NCBI RefSeq assembly: GCF_023520895.1
Contig: NZ_CP026029.1
Coordinates: 806,001 to 870,000, forward strand
Direction: 5' to 3'
Source: Paenibacillus sp. PK3_47
Lineage (GTDB): Bacteria; Bacillota; Bacilli; Paenibacillales; Paenibacillaceae
Length of the DNA stretch: 64,000 bases
The position numbers and the translations under genes are program-made. The stretch's first letter is position 1. Each line of letters starts with the position of its first letter. Below are positions 9,238-18,060 of the stretch, one piece after another. The notes below the pieces were generated by a model. That model was not told where the DNA came from, did no database searches, and worked only from the letters and a program-made list of their open reading frames with translations.

Positions 9238-9480
9238 TCTATCATCCTTCCTTACTCTTTTATAAGTTTTCTTATATGTATAGTATGTTTTACCTGTAAA
9301 AAAACAACAACCGGGCAAATCAAAGGGGCGCTTTGATTCATACAAAACAGTACTTCCGCAGGTAGCGGGGATAGCTGTTTGCATTCGATTGTTGATGGGT
9401 TCTCATTTCCGTTGGACCGGTGGATGAATGCGGTGCATGGATTTTCCACAAAATGATTCATGAGTCAGTTTGTTGAACTG

Positions 9481-9509
9481 ATTGTAATCTGACAAGATCC
9501 TCCTGTCAA
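9481..9509 (-). promoter_or_regulatory. Sigma-A-type promoter upstream of the sulfonate-binding pseudogene
   Basis: On the minus strand TTGACA (9504-9509), a 17-bp spacer and TACAAT (9481-9486). The roughly 240-base leader to ATG 9237 contains the hairpin AATCAAAG/CTTTGATT followed about ten bases later by a T run near 9300, which looks like an attenuator. No known riboswitch consensus was recognised. This accounts for the otherwise gene-free stretch 9238-9538. Confidence 0.5.
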
Positions 9510-9538
9510 TTCCTATAATTCTTCCCGGTATTATTTTG

Positions 9539-11713
9539 TTATTGAACAGAAACCCCGAACGTCGTGCCGGCATCACCGGCGAAAACTATGGATCCCCCCA
9601 ACGGCAGTACGACCGGCTCCTTGCTGCCGATGACACTGAAGTAGAGGCATGTTCCTTTTGTATCATAAACAGCAAAGGAAGCGTTCGGAGGCCTATTAAC
9701 CTTAATGACCTTGCCCTCGTCTTTCTCGCTTATCGTATACCAACTGGCGTACCCGCTGGGCGGAACCGTAACCGTTGATTTTCGAGAGAAGTCAAAAGGC
9801 TTCACCGCGTCCTCGTTCACCAGGATGATTCCATCATAATTCAAGTACTCTGCCCCGTCTTGTGTAAAGAACGTAAGACCTGTGAGATCCCGTCCGCTGA
9901 TTCCCGGGATTTGCAATTCGGAGACGGCTGAATTCGGGCCGGTTATCCGTTTATCCAACACATAGCCCGGCAATTTATCCGACAGATTCAAATCGGTGGG
10001 AGGCAATGCTAAATAAAGAAGCGACGTATATTTCTCAGTCAGCAGATAATACTTCTTCCCGTCGCGCTGCATCCATACCTTCTTGGTCTCTGCCGGAAGG
10101 TCCTGGGGCTGGAGCTTTTCGGCACTGTACATGGATATAGCTATCTGTCCCAGGCCCGGCACTACAGCGTATTGACGAAGCCATACGTAGATGCGGTCGT
10201 TCTCCTCCTCCACGAAGCTGATCATCGTATTCCCGTCAAAACTCCGGAATGTACCGTCTTCCGAATACATATAGACCTGGGCAGAGTTAGCGGTTGGCTG
10301 TTCCGGAGTAATAGTCAGAACGCCACTGGATATATTAATGCTCATCGTTGAACCCGTTGCGCCATAGATTCCCGAATACTGCAGCATGGACTCCGGCATA
10401 TCAGCCTTTACCGGCGCACCGTATGATTTCTCAGGCTTAAATTCAGCTATGGTCCCTTTTTCCTTCAGCGCCTGAAGCAGAATTTCGTTCGCCAGAAGCT
10501 GACCGTATGTGCTGTTTCCGCCGGAGGTGACTACAGCTGCCGCCATTGCCTGTTCGGGAAGCACAACGAGCGCTGTGTGATAGAAAGACGTGTCCCCGCC
10601 TTTGGCCAGTGCCTGTATGCCGTATTCGCTAAAGGGATACAGATTGACGCTGTCCCAGCCCAGACCGTAACCCATGGAGCTGTCCGCATCGTCAGGCCAT
10701 AACGGTGTCTTGTATTCGTCCTGCATCGTGGCCGCAGCCGCTTTGCCGGACAAGAGTTCTTCCGCTTCCCCCGTGAAAATTTGCGAGAATCGGGCCAAAT
10801 CCTCGGCTGTGGAATATATGCCTCCCGTTCCGATCACATTGACCGTCTCGCCTGGAAGTTGGCCTGCATATGCAGGATAATAGAGCCCCGCCATTTTTGC
10901 TGTGTCCGGAGCATCGAGCGGTGTCTTCGTATTGGCCATACCTAATGGTTCCGTAATATATCGATGGATATAAGAGGTAAAGTCCATGCCGCTGACCTGC
11001 TCGACCAGAATCTCTGCCAGCGTAAATCCGTCATTACAGTAGACTGAATAAGCTCCCGGGTCCGCCTTTAAGGTCTGACCGGCCAGCTGCTCCAGCAGTG
11101 TGTCGTGGGCATAGGTGTCGTTATCTTCAAATAAATAGACGTTCGTAAAAGAGGTTCCCTTCAGCCCGGATGAATGATTGAGCAGCATGCGCGGGGTAAT
11201 TTGTCTGTAGCGCTCATCCTTCATCATAAACCCGGGGATGTACTGGACGACCGGTGTATCCAGAGCGATTTCCCCTTGATCAGCCAGCTGCATAACGGCA
11301 ACTGTGGTAAACATCTTACTTATCGAGCCGCTTCCGTACAACGTGTCTTTTGTAAGCGGCGTCCGTCCCTGCTCATCATTTTTGCCGGATTGGCCGGATA
11401 CTGCGAGGTTGCCATGATCGATAAGGGCGTATTGCACGCTGTTTGTACCGTAAGCTTTTGTAAGGAGATCCGCTTTCTCATTTGCAGCTTTGATGGTTAA
11501 TTCGTAGGCTGACCCGGCTTCATTAGAAAGTGAGTCCACTTCCGCCGTTGACGAGGTTACCGGAGCAGCACTTCCCCCGATCACTTCAGAGCTATTCTGT
11601 TCCTCTGCTGTATTCTGCATCTCAGCCACCGGTGCGTTGTCATTGCAAGCACTTAACAGCAGGAGCAGACACCAAGTCAGCACAGTTACAGTTGTCCATC
11701 GCCTTTTTATCAT
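9539..11713 (-). CDS. Surface lipoprotein serine hydrolase (beta-lactamase / penicillin-binding class C family)
   Basis: The start at 11713 is chosen over 11788 because GGGGGAG lies just upstream and the product then opens with a lipoprotein signal ending LLLSAC. The beta-lactamase fold follows: nucleophile SxxK in GSGSISKMFT, YxN in YSVYCNDGF, and KGGDTSFYH in the position of the KTG/HxG box. The C-terminal 250 residues are an unrecognised beta-rich region. Such proteins are D-Ala-D-Ala peptidase, esterase or D-aminopeptidase-like enzymes acting outside the membrane. Substrate unknown. Confidence 0.8.
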   Translation of the reverse strand: MIKRRWTTVTVLTWCLLLLLSACNDNAPVAEMQNTAEEQNSSEVIGGSAAPVTSSTAEVDSLSNEAGSAYELTIKAANEKADLLTKAYGTNSVQYALIDHGNLAVSGQSGKNDEQGRTPLTKDTLYGSGSISKMFTTVAVMQLADQGEIALDTPVVQYIPGFMMKDERYRQITPRMLLNHSSGLKGTSFTNVYLFEDNDTYAHDTLLEQLAGQTLKADPGAYSVYCNDGFTLAEILVEQVSGMDFTSYIHRYITEPLGMANTKTPLDAPDTAKMAGLYYPAYAGQLPGETVNVIGTGGIYSTAEDLARFSQIFTGEAEELLSGKAAAATMQDEYKTPLWPDDADSSMGYGLGWDSVNLYPFSEYGIQALAKGGDTSFYHTALVVLPEQAMAAAVVTSGGNSTYGQLLANEILLQALKEKGTIAEFKPEKSYGAPVKADMPESMLQYSGIYGATGSTMSINISSGVLTITPEQPTANSAQVYMYSEDGTFRSFDGNTMISFVEEENDRIYVWLRQYAVVPGLGQIAISMYSAEKLQPQDLPAETKKVWMQRDGKKYYLLTEKYTSLLYLALPPTDLNLSDKLPGYVLDKRITGPNSAVSELQIPGISGRDLTGLTFFTQDGAEYLNYDGIILVNEDAVKPFDFSRKSTVTVPPSGYASWYTISEKDEGKVIKVNRPPNASFAVYDTKGTCLYFSVIGSKEPVVLPLGGSIVFAGDAGTTFGVSVQ

Positions 11714-11872
11714 TTGAACTCCCCCTTCTGAATCCATAATCACTGCAGCGGCTCCGGCTGTTTTTTTTGACATGCCGTATCCCCACATCCTGTTGGATTT
11801 ATCTCTTATGCATTCACAAAATTATCCATCTCAGAGAATATTCGAGAAACGTCTGAATTATCCTGCCCGCCT

Positions 11873-11919
11873 AAAAAAACAGCGACAGCAAGGGACGAAG
11901 CCCTAGTCTGCCGCTGTTT
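11873..11919 (-). terminator. Intrinsic terminator of the NTR-like gene
   Basis: Read leftward, AAACAGCGGCAG pairs with CTGTCGCTGTTT around a loop that itself contains GGGCTTCGTCCC, followed by seven T. It lies just downstream of the gene ending at 11958. Confidence 0.7.
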
Positions 11920-11957
11920 CATTCATCTAACATTCGCCATAGCACATAATGCTGCAC

Positions 11958-12521
11958 TCAACTCTTTTTCCTCTTTACTCTCCTGAACAAGAATGCAGTT
12001 ACCACAAGTAAGATTGCTGCTGCAATATACAAATCAATATCCCGCTCAGACATAAACCACATCTTGTATTCTACGTCTACCTGCCGCTGCGGCTGAAATC
12101 CTTCGCCGAACAGCTCTGTTGCCTGGTCAAGGTTATTCATTTCGATTGTTGGACTGCACGGACTGCTGCTGAATCCGCCATCCGCTTCGCTGATGTAGAT
12201 CAAATATTTATTGCCTTTTTTAAAATCATACCCCCAGGTGTAATCCGTTGCGACAATAATCTGCGAGTCCACTTCACGCTTCCAGCTTCGTTCAACCTCT
12301 ACTAAAATATTTCTGGTTGTCTCTTTTGTCCCCGTAAATCCCTCCTGCTTCAGATCGCCCCTGATGTGTTTCACTTCACCGTAAACGGCTCCATTATACA
12401 GTTCTAACGCTTCCTGGGGAGTTCCAACCTCGGCACAGGACAAAGCATTAGCCTCTTGCACATTTGAGAATAAAAATGCAAAAGTGAACAACCCCATTAA
12501 CGCGAGTATACGAAAATTCAA
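11958..12521 (-). CDS. Membrane-anchored NTR/TIMP-like domain protein
   Basis: Signal peptide (MNFRILALMGLFTFAFLFS...ANA) with predicted cleavage before LSCAEV, giving a Cys at residue 2 of the mature protein. The mature domain (CAEVGTPQEALELYNGAVYGEV, VEVERSWK, YLIYISEADGGFSSSPC) resembles netrin/TIMP-like domains of Bacillales. A single C-terminal membrane helix (LYIAAAILLVVTAFLF) and RRVKRKKS tail follow. Role unknown. Confidence 0.7.
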   Translation of the reverse strand: MNFRILALMGLFTFAFLFSNVQEANALSCAEVGTPQEALELYNGAVYGEVKHIRGDLKQEGFTGTKETTRNILVEVERSWKREVDSQIIVATDYTWGYDFKKGNKYLIYISEADGGFSSSPCSPTIEMNNLDQATELFGEGFQPQRQVDVEYKMWFMSERDIDLYIAAAILLVVTAFLFRRVKRKKS

Positions 12522-12630
12522 TCAACCACCTGCTTTTAGGATATGAGTTTATAGCATCCTTATTGACTCTATCGGGGGGCAAAAGGTTGCACTAATTTTC
12601 CAGTCAGCAGAACAGCGGTAAGCCGCTTAC

Positions 12631-13977
12631 CTAGGTGGATTTGGCAAGAAGAGCACCGATCCGCTCAATCCCTCCCGCAATATCCTCCTCGTTAACGTTG
12701 GTTACATTCAGCTTTACTATATTTTCCCGCTCAAATCCCCGTAAATAATTCCGGTCCAAGGATTCCAGCAGGATGGATTCGTTCTTTAATTTCGCAATAA
12801 GCTGCGAAGCGGAGACCGTCTTATTCAGCAAGATATGCGTATGAATGAACGGGTAATCCGGACTCTCATATGTAAAAGCACCGCCGCAGCGGGCAGCTTC
12901 CTTCGCAAGCGCAGCATGCAGCAGCTTCGCCCTGGACGTATATCTGCTGCGGATTTTGGCAAGATGGCGGCCATACATCCCGCTGCGCAGATAGATTTCA
13001 AGGGCAGCCTGAGACAGCATGGAGCTGTCGATATCGTCCTGTTTTTTATACAAACGGAACGTCTCAGCCAGCAGATCGGGAATGACCGCAATACCAATGC
13101 GCAGGCCGGGAAAAATAATTTTGGCATAGCTTTTTAAGTAAATGACATGTGATGAATTATCATGCGTATACACCGGATCGGACTTGCTGTCCTGCTCGAA
13201 ATCTGCGAGGTAATCATCCTCAACAATATATACATCGTATTTGGCTGCAAGGCCGGCAAGCTGTTTCTTCTCTTTGTTCGTATAGGAGCAGCCCAGGGGA
13301 TTGTGGTACCGCGGCATTGTATAAAAAAACTTGATGTCTTCCGTACGGAAGATTTCCTCCAGCCTGTCCAAATCAATGCCCGCATTGCTTCGCGGTATCC
13401 CGATGACCGGTATGCGCCGTGTCTCCAAAAATTCGATCAACAGATGATAACCCGGCTGTTCGATCAGCACCTTTTGCTTGCCATTAGGGAAGGGCATCAC
13501 TGCAAGCAGTGACAAGGCCTGCTGAACCCCCGATACAACAAAAATATTCCGCTCTTCAGTAAACACCTGATACCCCATCAATTGCTTGCGCACGATACTG
13601 ATCAGGGAGGGCATCCCTTTAGCCGTGCCGTACATAAATAAATCCTTCTGGTACATGTCGATCGCTTTGTTGATACAGTGCTGAAAATCCAAATAAGGAA
13701 ACACCCCGGGATCAGGTGCTGCTGCTGCAAAATCCAAAACAGGCGACGTTTCGTCTTGGACGGAATGGGTTCCTTTGACAACGTAATAGCCGCTTTTGGG
13801 CATGGCGTAAATAAGATGGCGCTTCTCCAGCTCAGCCAACGCCTTGATGATCGTACTTTTGCTGCAGCTGTACTGCTCCGACAGCACACGGATCGATGGA
13901 AGCTTCTGTCCGTCTTTATACGGCTGCTTCTGAATCAGTGCCTCCAGCTCATTCATGAGCTTCAAATACATATACAT
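12631..13977 (-). CDS. MocR-type regulator (GntR DNA-binding domain plus class I aminotransferase domain)
   Basis: ATG 13977 (GAGGTG, 8-base spacing) is preferred to the longer frame at 14019. Residues 1-70 form a GntR winged helix (KLPSIRVLSEQYSCSKSTIIKALAELEKR). The rest is a fold-type I aminotransferase, with the PLP lysine in VIYLKSYAKIIFPGLRIG and NPLG in the active-site loop. Members sense PLP or amino compounds. It is divergent from the EamA exporter gene, which is its likely target. Confidence 0.85.
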   Translation of the reverse strand: MYMYLKLMNELEALIQKQPYKDGQKLPSIRVLSEQYSCSKSTIIKALAELEKRHLIYAMPKSGYYVVKGTHSVQDETSPVLDFAAAAPDPGVFPYLDFQHCINKAIDMYQKDLFMYGTAKGMPSLISIVRKQLMGYQVFTEERNIFVVSGVQQALSLLAVMPFPNGKQKVLIEQPGYHLLIEFLETRRIPVIGIPRSNAGIDLDRLEEIFRTEDIKFFYTMPRYHNPLGCSYTNKEKKQLAGLAAKYDVYIVEDDYLADFEQDSKSDPVYTHDNSSHVIYLKSYAKIIFPGLRIGIAVIPDLLAETFRLYKKQDDIDSSMLSQAALEIYLRSGMYGRHLAKIRSRYTSRAKLLHAALAKEAARCGGAFTYESPDYPFIHTHILLNKTVSASQLIAKLKNESILLESLDRNYLRGFERENIVKLNVTNVNEEDIAGGIERIGALLAKST

Positions 13978-13996
13978 GTGACAAGCACCTCGCTCA

Positions 13997-14014
13997 ATCT
14001 GTAACGGTACAGAT
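13997..14014. promoter_or_regulatory. Dyad operator between the MocR and EamA genes
   Basis: ATCTGTA-N4-TACAGAT, a perfect 7-bp inverted repeat 20 bases upstream of the MocR start and about 78 bases before the exporter start. Likely bound by the MocR regulator. Confidence 0.5.
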
Positions 14015-14091
14015 GACAATTTTCATCATTGTAGCATGCAAGGCCGGGAGATACGATATACCTAACACGGACAATTACTAGGAGGAGCATT

Positions 14092-15051
14092 ATGACATCA
14101 GCACACCTGGATTCCACAACAAAGCGTTTCGCATATTCTGCCATCATTATTTATTCCGCCATTGTAGGGCTCTCTTTTCTGTTCGGAAAAATAGCCCTGA
14201 CGGTTGCTGCGCCGCTAGACACTCTAGCCCACCGCTTTACCGTCTCCCTGATCGCTGCCACTATTCCCGTTCTGTTGGGATGGATAAAGCTTCACCTGAG
14301 GCCGCGGGATGTGCTGGCCATTCTTCCGCTGGCCGTCTTATATCCGTCGATGTTCTTTGCCTTTCAAGTCTTTGGCCTACAATCTGCAACGTCCGCAGAA
14401 GCAGGGATTATCCACGCGACGGTGCCGGTCTTCACGATGGTTGCGGCAGCTTATTTTTTGAAAGAACGTACGACGAGGCTGCAGAAGTTATCCACTCTTT
14501 TGTCCGTATCCGGTGTCATATTCATTTTTATCATGAAAGGTACGGCGATTGATCTGTCTAATCTAAAAGGCACGCTGCTCATTCTCCTGTCAGCCCTCGC
14601 CCTTGCCGGCTATAGCGTGCTTGCAAGAAAGCTCACCTCTCGTATTCATGTCATGACCATGACCTATGTGATGACGGTGATCGGCTTCCTTGTGTTCAAC
14701 CTGATGGCGGCAGGACAGCACTTGGCCGAAGGCACGTTGTCCCATTATTTCGAGCCGTTCGCAAGCACCAGGTTCGTAATGGCGATTCTCTACCTGGGCG
14801 TACTCTCTTCGCTCATTTCCAGCTTGCTCAGCAACTATGCTTTATCTAAACTTGAGGCATCCAAGGTGAGTGTGTTCAACCATTTGGCGACATTGATTTC
14901 AATCGCCGGGGGCTTTGTGTTCTTAAATGAGCAGCTGGCGTATTACCATATCATTGGAGCAGCTGTCATCATCGCAGGCGTGCTCGGTGCAAATGCGGGG
15001 ACATGGCGAAGCAGGAAGGCGGCGGTTTCTTTAGAGGAATCAAAAATGTGA
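14092..15051 (+). CDS. EamA-family (DMT superfamily) exporter
   Basis: Ten predicted membrane helices in two five-helix repeats, with the second EamA repeat opening near residue 160 (LKGTLLILLSALALAGYSVLARK) and GGFVFLNEQLAYYHIIGAAVIIAG at the end. AGGAGG lies just before the ATG. DMT transporters export amino acids and small metabolites. The divergent MocR regulator suggests an amine or vitamin-B6-related substrate, which is inference. Confidence 0.82.
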   Translation: MTSAHLDSTTKRFAYSAIIIYSAIVGLSFLFGKIALTVAAPLDTLAHRFTVSLIAATIPVLLGWIKLHLRPRDVLAILPLAVLYPSMFFAFQVFGLQSATSAEAGIIHATVPVFTMVAAAYFLKERTTRLQKLSTLLSVSGVIFIFIMKGTAIDLSNLKGTLLILLSALALAGYSVLARKLTSRIHVMTMTYVMTVIGFLVFNLMAAGQHLAEGTLSHYFEPFASTRFVMAILYLGVLSSLISSLLSNYALSKLEASKVSVFNHLATLISIAGGFVFLNEQLAYYHIIGAAVIIAGVLGANAGTWRSRKAAVSLEESKM

Positions 15052-15070
15052 GGGAGTTCTCTGCACGAAG

Positions 15071-15099
15071 AGGAGCAGGACGCTGATGCGCCTGCTCCT
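15071..15099 (+). terminator. Hairpin terminator after the EamA gene
   Basis: Stem AGGAGCAGG / CCTGCTCCT with an 11-base loop, followed by a T-rich but broken tail (TATTGTGATTATTTT). The stem is strong and the tail weak. Confidence 0.5.
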
Positions 15100-15143
15100 T
15101 ATTGTGATTATTTTGGCGGGTTATCCGGTCATAGATATCCCAT

Positions 15144-15239
15144 TCAAACGCTCATCCAGCCCAGGGAAGGAACCATATCGTACTTTATCTTCAATCCGTT
15201 CATGACAATTTGCCAGCTATAGTTCTCCTTGCTGTTAAC
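15144..15239 (-). pseudogene. Remnant of a paralogue of the hypothetical gene at 20997..21440
   Basis: The translated fragment contains IKYDMVPSLGWMS followed by a stop, matching residues in the middle of the protein encoded at 20997..21440. The DNA at about 15150-15187 is identical to 21275-21312 except for one base. Upstream similarity fades (WQIVMNGLK against IIAGKSLNAML), and the C-terminal half is absent. It is a short relic between the exporter and arsC genes, 6 kb from the intact copy. Confidence 0.55.
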
Positions 15240-15244
15240 CTTCA

Positions 15245-15664
15245 TTATTTTCCCGTTTCAGCAAATTGTCTGATACGCTCGCCCACTTGATCGCGGACCC
15301 GTTGGAAGACCGCCCATTTCTCCTCATCTGTACCCTGTGCTTTTGCCGGATCATCGAATCCCCAATGTTCACGTTTCACTTGAGGGGGAGTAACCGGGCA
15401 TTTATCTGCCGCATCTCCACACAAAGTAATGACGAGATCGGAGCTGTTCAGCAGCTGCGGATCAATAATATCTGATGTTTGACCTGAGATATCAATACCG
15501 ACTTCACTCATCGCTTGAACGGCTTTCGGATTCAAACCATGAGCCTCGATGCCGGCACTGTATACGTTCCATTCATTGCTCAAATATTTCTTGGCCCAGC
15601 CTTCCGCCATTTGGCTCCGGCAGGAGTTTCCTGTACACAAAAAGTAAATGGTTTTCTTATCCAT
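15245..15664 (-). CDS. arsC: Thioredoxin-coupled arsenate reductase
   Basis: 139 residues of the low-molecular-weight phosphatase fold. The P-loop is CTGNSCRS with Cys10 and Cys15; the redox pair Cys82 and Cys89 lies in [10 protein letters not shown], the same numbering as S. aureus pI258 ArsC. It reduces arsenate to arsenite using thioredoxin. ATG 15664 is preferred to the in-frame TTG 15673, which is too close to the AAAGGAGA site. It lies 21 bases after the arsB stop. Confidence 0.93.
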   Translation of the reverse strand: MDKKTIYFLCTGNSCRSQMAEGWAKKYLSNEWNVYSAGIEAHGLNPKAVQAMSEVGIDISGQTSDIIDPQLLNSSDLVITLCGDAADKCPVTPPQVKREHWGFDDPAKAQGTDEEKWAVFQRVRDQVGERIRQFAETGK

Positions 15665-15685
15665 GAGTCCCAATCTCCTTTGAGT

Positions 15686-16975
15686 TTAAAATAGGTTCAA
15701 TGTTATATATAGACCAAGCAGTGTGATGAACAGCGTAGGGATCGTCAAAATAATGCCTGTTTTGAAATACGTTCCCCAGGATATCTTCACTCCTTTAGTG
15801 GAAAGCACATGCAGCCAAAGTAAGGTAGCCAGTGAACCAATCGGTGTAATCTTAGGTCCTAGGTCAGAACCGATGACATTCGCATAAATCAGGGCTTCTT
15901 TAATCAGTCCAGAGGTGTGTGTAGCCTCAATGGCCAGTGCATCAATCATTACGGTAGGCATGTTATTCATTATGGAGGAGATCACCGCGGCAATAAAGCC
16001 CATCCCCATCGTTGCTGCGAACAATCCCTGATCCGCAACGCTCTGGATAACATTTGCTAATACATCTGTTAGCCCGGCATTTCTTAGACCATATACGACA
16101 ACATACATCCCGATGGAAAAGAAAACAATGGCCCAAGGTGCCCCCTTCACCACTGCCATTGTTGGTACGGCAGGGCTTTTCCTTGCCATAAGCAGGAAAA
16201 AAATTGCGATGATCCCGGCCACTACAGATACCGGAATGTTCAGGAACTCACTGACAAAGTATCCTGCCAGCAGAACCGCAAGTACAATCCAGGACAGCTT
16301 GAACATTTGCCTGTCTTTAATAGCCTCTTCAGGTTTTTTCAGCTGGGAGCCATCGAAGTTTCCCGGGATACTTTGTCGGAAGAAGAGATAGAGTACCAGA
16401 ATACTTGCCCCTAAGGAAAATAAGGTAGGCATGAACATCCGTCCGGCATACTGCATAAAGGTCAGCCCGAAAAAGTCAGCCGATACGATATTCACCAAGT
16501 TGCTGACAACCAGCGGCAAAGAGGTAGTATCTGCTATAAACCCGCTGGCGATGATAAATGGAAATACCTTCTTCTCATCAAAATTCAGCGCACGGACCAT
16601 AGCCAGCACAATCGGAGTTAAAATAAGCGCCGCCCCATCATTGGCGAAAAACGCCGCTACTATGGCACCAAGAATGATGACATAGATAAACATCCGGGTT
16701 CCATTCCCGCTGGCGGCTTTGGCCATATGTAAAGCAGCCCATTCGAAAAATCCAATGTTATCGAGAATCAGAGAGATCAGGATGATTGCAACAAAGGCCA
16801 GTGTGGCATTCCATACAATCAGCGTAACATCCAGAACATCATTAAAGCTGACTACACCGGCAAGTAAAGCGAGTAACGCTCCGCCGCAGGCAGACCATCC
16901 AATGGACAGATTTTTAGGCTGCCAAATGACAAACATCAATGTGATTATAAATATAAGGCTTGCCAGAGCTACCAA
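15686..16975 (-). CDS. arsB: Arsenite efflux permease of the ArsB family
   Basis: 429 residues and about eleven membrane helices. ArsB patterns include [21 protein letters not shown] near the N-terminus, [15 protein letters not shown], and [15 protein letters not shown], ending in the [19 protein letters not shown] motif. TTG start with GGGGGAAAA just upstream. It exports arsenite produced by ArsC. In the same frame a strong GGAGGG site followed by ATG (17021) gives only a six-codon ORF ending TAA, five codons before the TTG. Confidence 0.92.
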   Translation of the reverse strand: MVALASLIFIITLMFVIWQPKNLSIGWSACGGALLALLAGVVSFNDVLDVTLIVWNATLAFVAIILISLILDNIGFFEWAALHMAKAASGNGTRMFIYVIILGAIVAAFFANDGAALILTPIVLAMVRALNFDEKKVFPFIIASGFIADTTSLPLVVSNLVNIVSADFFGLTFMQYAGRMFMPTLFSLGASILVLYLFFRQSIPGNFDGSQLKKPEEAIKDRQMFKLSWIVLAVLLAGYFVSEFLNIPVSVVAGIIAIFFLLMARKSPAVPTMAVVKGAPWAIVFFSIGMYVVVYGLRNAGLTDVLANVIQSVADQGLFAATMGMGFIAAVISSIMNNMPTVMIDALAIEATHTSGLIKEALIYANVIGSDLGPKITPIGSLATLLWLHVLSTKGVKISWGTYFKTGIILTIPTLFITLLGLYITLNLF

Positions 16976-17053
16976 GTCTTTTCCCCCAATTTATGTCTGA
17001 ATCCCATGCATCAGAGCACTCCCTCCAAAGAGTTAACTTCAACCTCGGACATT

Positions 17054-17082
17054 ATTATATAATTATACACTTATATATTCAA
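17054..17082 (-). promoter_or_regulatory. Separate promoter for arsB-arsC
   Basis: On the minus strand TTGAAT, 17-bp spacer, TATAAT, immediately downstream of arsR. The spacer and flanks are AT-rich and nearly palindromic (ATATATAAG...TATAATTATATA), a likely ArsR site. It allows arsBC to be expressed apart from arsR. Confidence 0.5.
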
Positions 17083-17092
17083 CGACAAAAAG

Positions 17093-17419
17093 TTATTCGC
17101 AGCAGACAGCGCTAGACGGCTTATTCAAATTCGCCAAAACGGACCCAGCATCCGGTGTAAGTTTAAGTATCGCTTTAACATGAGGCTTATTTTCAATATT
17201 TAAGGAATAATACACCCACTGGCCCTTCTTCTGTTCCTTTACAAACCCGCTGCTTTTTAATTTGCGCAGATGCTGACTAACGGCTGGCTGTGAGATATCA
17301 AAAAGATCCACGAATTCACATACACACCATTCCCGCTCTTTTAGAAGTGTAAGAATCGTAAGACGTGTTTTATCTCCGAGGAGTTTTAAATCTTCTGCAA
17401 GATCATTAAGTTCATCCAT
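17093..17419 (-). CDS. arsR: ArsR/SmtB arsenic-responsive repressor
   Basis: Winged helix with the metalloid motif WCVCEFVDLF (Cys32 and Cys34) and recognition helix SQPAVSQHLRKLKSSGFV, then the wing GQWVYYSLN. A C-terminal CC pair (VCCE) may add ligands. It represses arsBC until arsenite or antimonite binds. It is divergent from the MarR-type gene. Confidence 0.92.
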   Translation of the reverse strand: MDELNDLAEDLKLLGDKTRLTILTLLKEREWCVCEFVDLFDISQPAVSQHLRKLKSSGFVKEQKKGQWVYYSLNIENKPHVKAILKLTPDAGSVLANLNKPSSAVCCE

Positions 17420-17503
17420 TTAAACATCTCCTCTCTCCGTAGGTAAGGCAATACTTATAGTCTAAGGCCTTGATGATCAATTATCAACTAAGCAAAATAA
17501 TAC

Positions 17504-17516
17504 TTGCGTTTTGCAA
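17504..17516. promoter_or_regulatory. Operator copy 1 of the Cys-rich MarR regulator
   Basis: TTGC-GTTTT-GCAA, an inverted repeat 36 bases before the MarR start. A near-identical copy (TTGC-ATTTT-GCAA) lies at 18020-18032 before arsM. The pair suggests one regulator for both genes. Confidence 0.6.
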
Positions 17517-17552
17517 TTAATTTCGATATAACTAAATCAAGAGGTGAACACA

Positions 17553-18002
17553 ATGGAAACCCCAAGAGAACTGTTCCAAATCATGACCCGGCGTTTAGGA
17601 CTGCTCAATAAGGATTGCTGCAGCGTAGGTGGATGTAATCTTTCCGCAGCCCAAAGCCACCTGCTATACGAGATAGATCGGAGCCATAATCCTTCCATGC
17701 AGCAAGTCGCCGAAACACTTGGCACTGATATTACTACCTTCAGCAGACAAGTCCAGTCTTTGGTGAAAATGAATCTGGTTAAAAAGACTCCTGATCCTAC
17801 AGATCGGAGAATCTATATCCTGTCACTCACACCTGAAGGTAAAATGGCGGCTACAACTATTGATCAACAAATGAATGAATATCTGAATGAAGCCTTCTCG
17901 CACATGAGTGAATTTGAGGTAGAAACATTACTACGATCCATTAAGCTTTTCAACGAAGCCATGGGGAAATCCAGCAATTGCTGTGCACCTGTAAAAGGGT
18001 GA
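17553..18002 (+). CDS. MarR-family regulator with clustered cysteines, probable metalloid sensor
   Basis: 149 residues from ATG 17553 (AAGAGG, 8-base spacing). A MarR winged helix is visible: MQQVAETLGTDITTFSRQVQSLVKMNLVKK, then DPTDRRIYILSLTPEG. Unusually for MarR it has CCSVGGC at residues 22-28 and a C-terminal SSNCCAP, together enough thiols for a trivalent arsenic site. It sits between arsR and arsM, and its predicted operator occurs before itself and before arsM. The role as an As(III) sensor is inference. Confidence 0.75.
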   Translation: METPRELFQIMTRRLGLLNKDCCSVGGCNLSAAQSHLLYEIDRSHNPSMQQVAETLGTDITTFSRQVQSLVKMNLVKKTPDPTDRRIYILSLTPEGKMAATTIDQQMNEYLNEAFSHMSEFEVETLLRSIKLFNEAMGKSSNCCAPVKG

Positions 18003-18019
18003 TTTCTTTTCGCTAATAT

Positions 18020-18032
18020 TTGCATTTTGCAA
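18020..18032. promoter_or_regulatory. Operator copy 2 of the Cys-rich MarR regulator, before arsM
   Basis: TTGC-ATTTT-GCAA in the 58-base gap between the MarR and arsM genes, differing from the copy at 17504 only in the first spacer base. Confidence 0.6.
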
Positions 18033-18060
18033 GTTATTTGATAAATAAGGAGTGTTTAGA

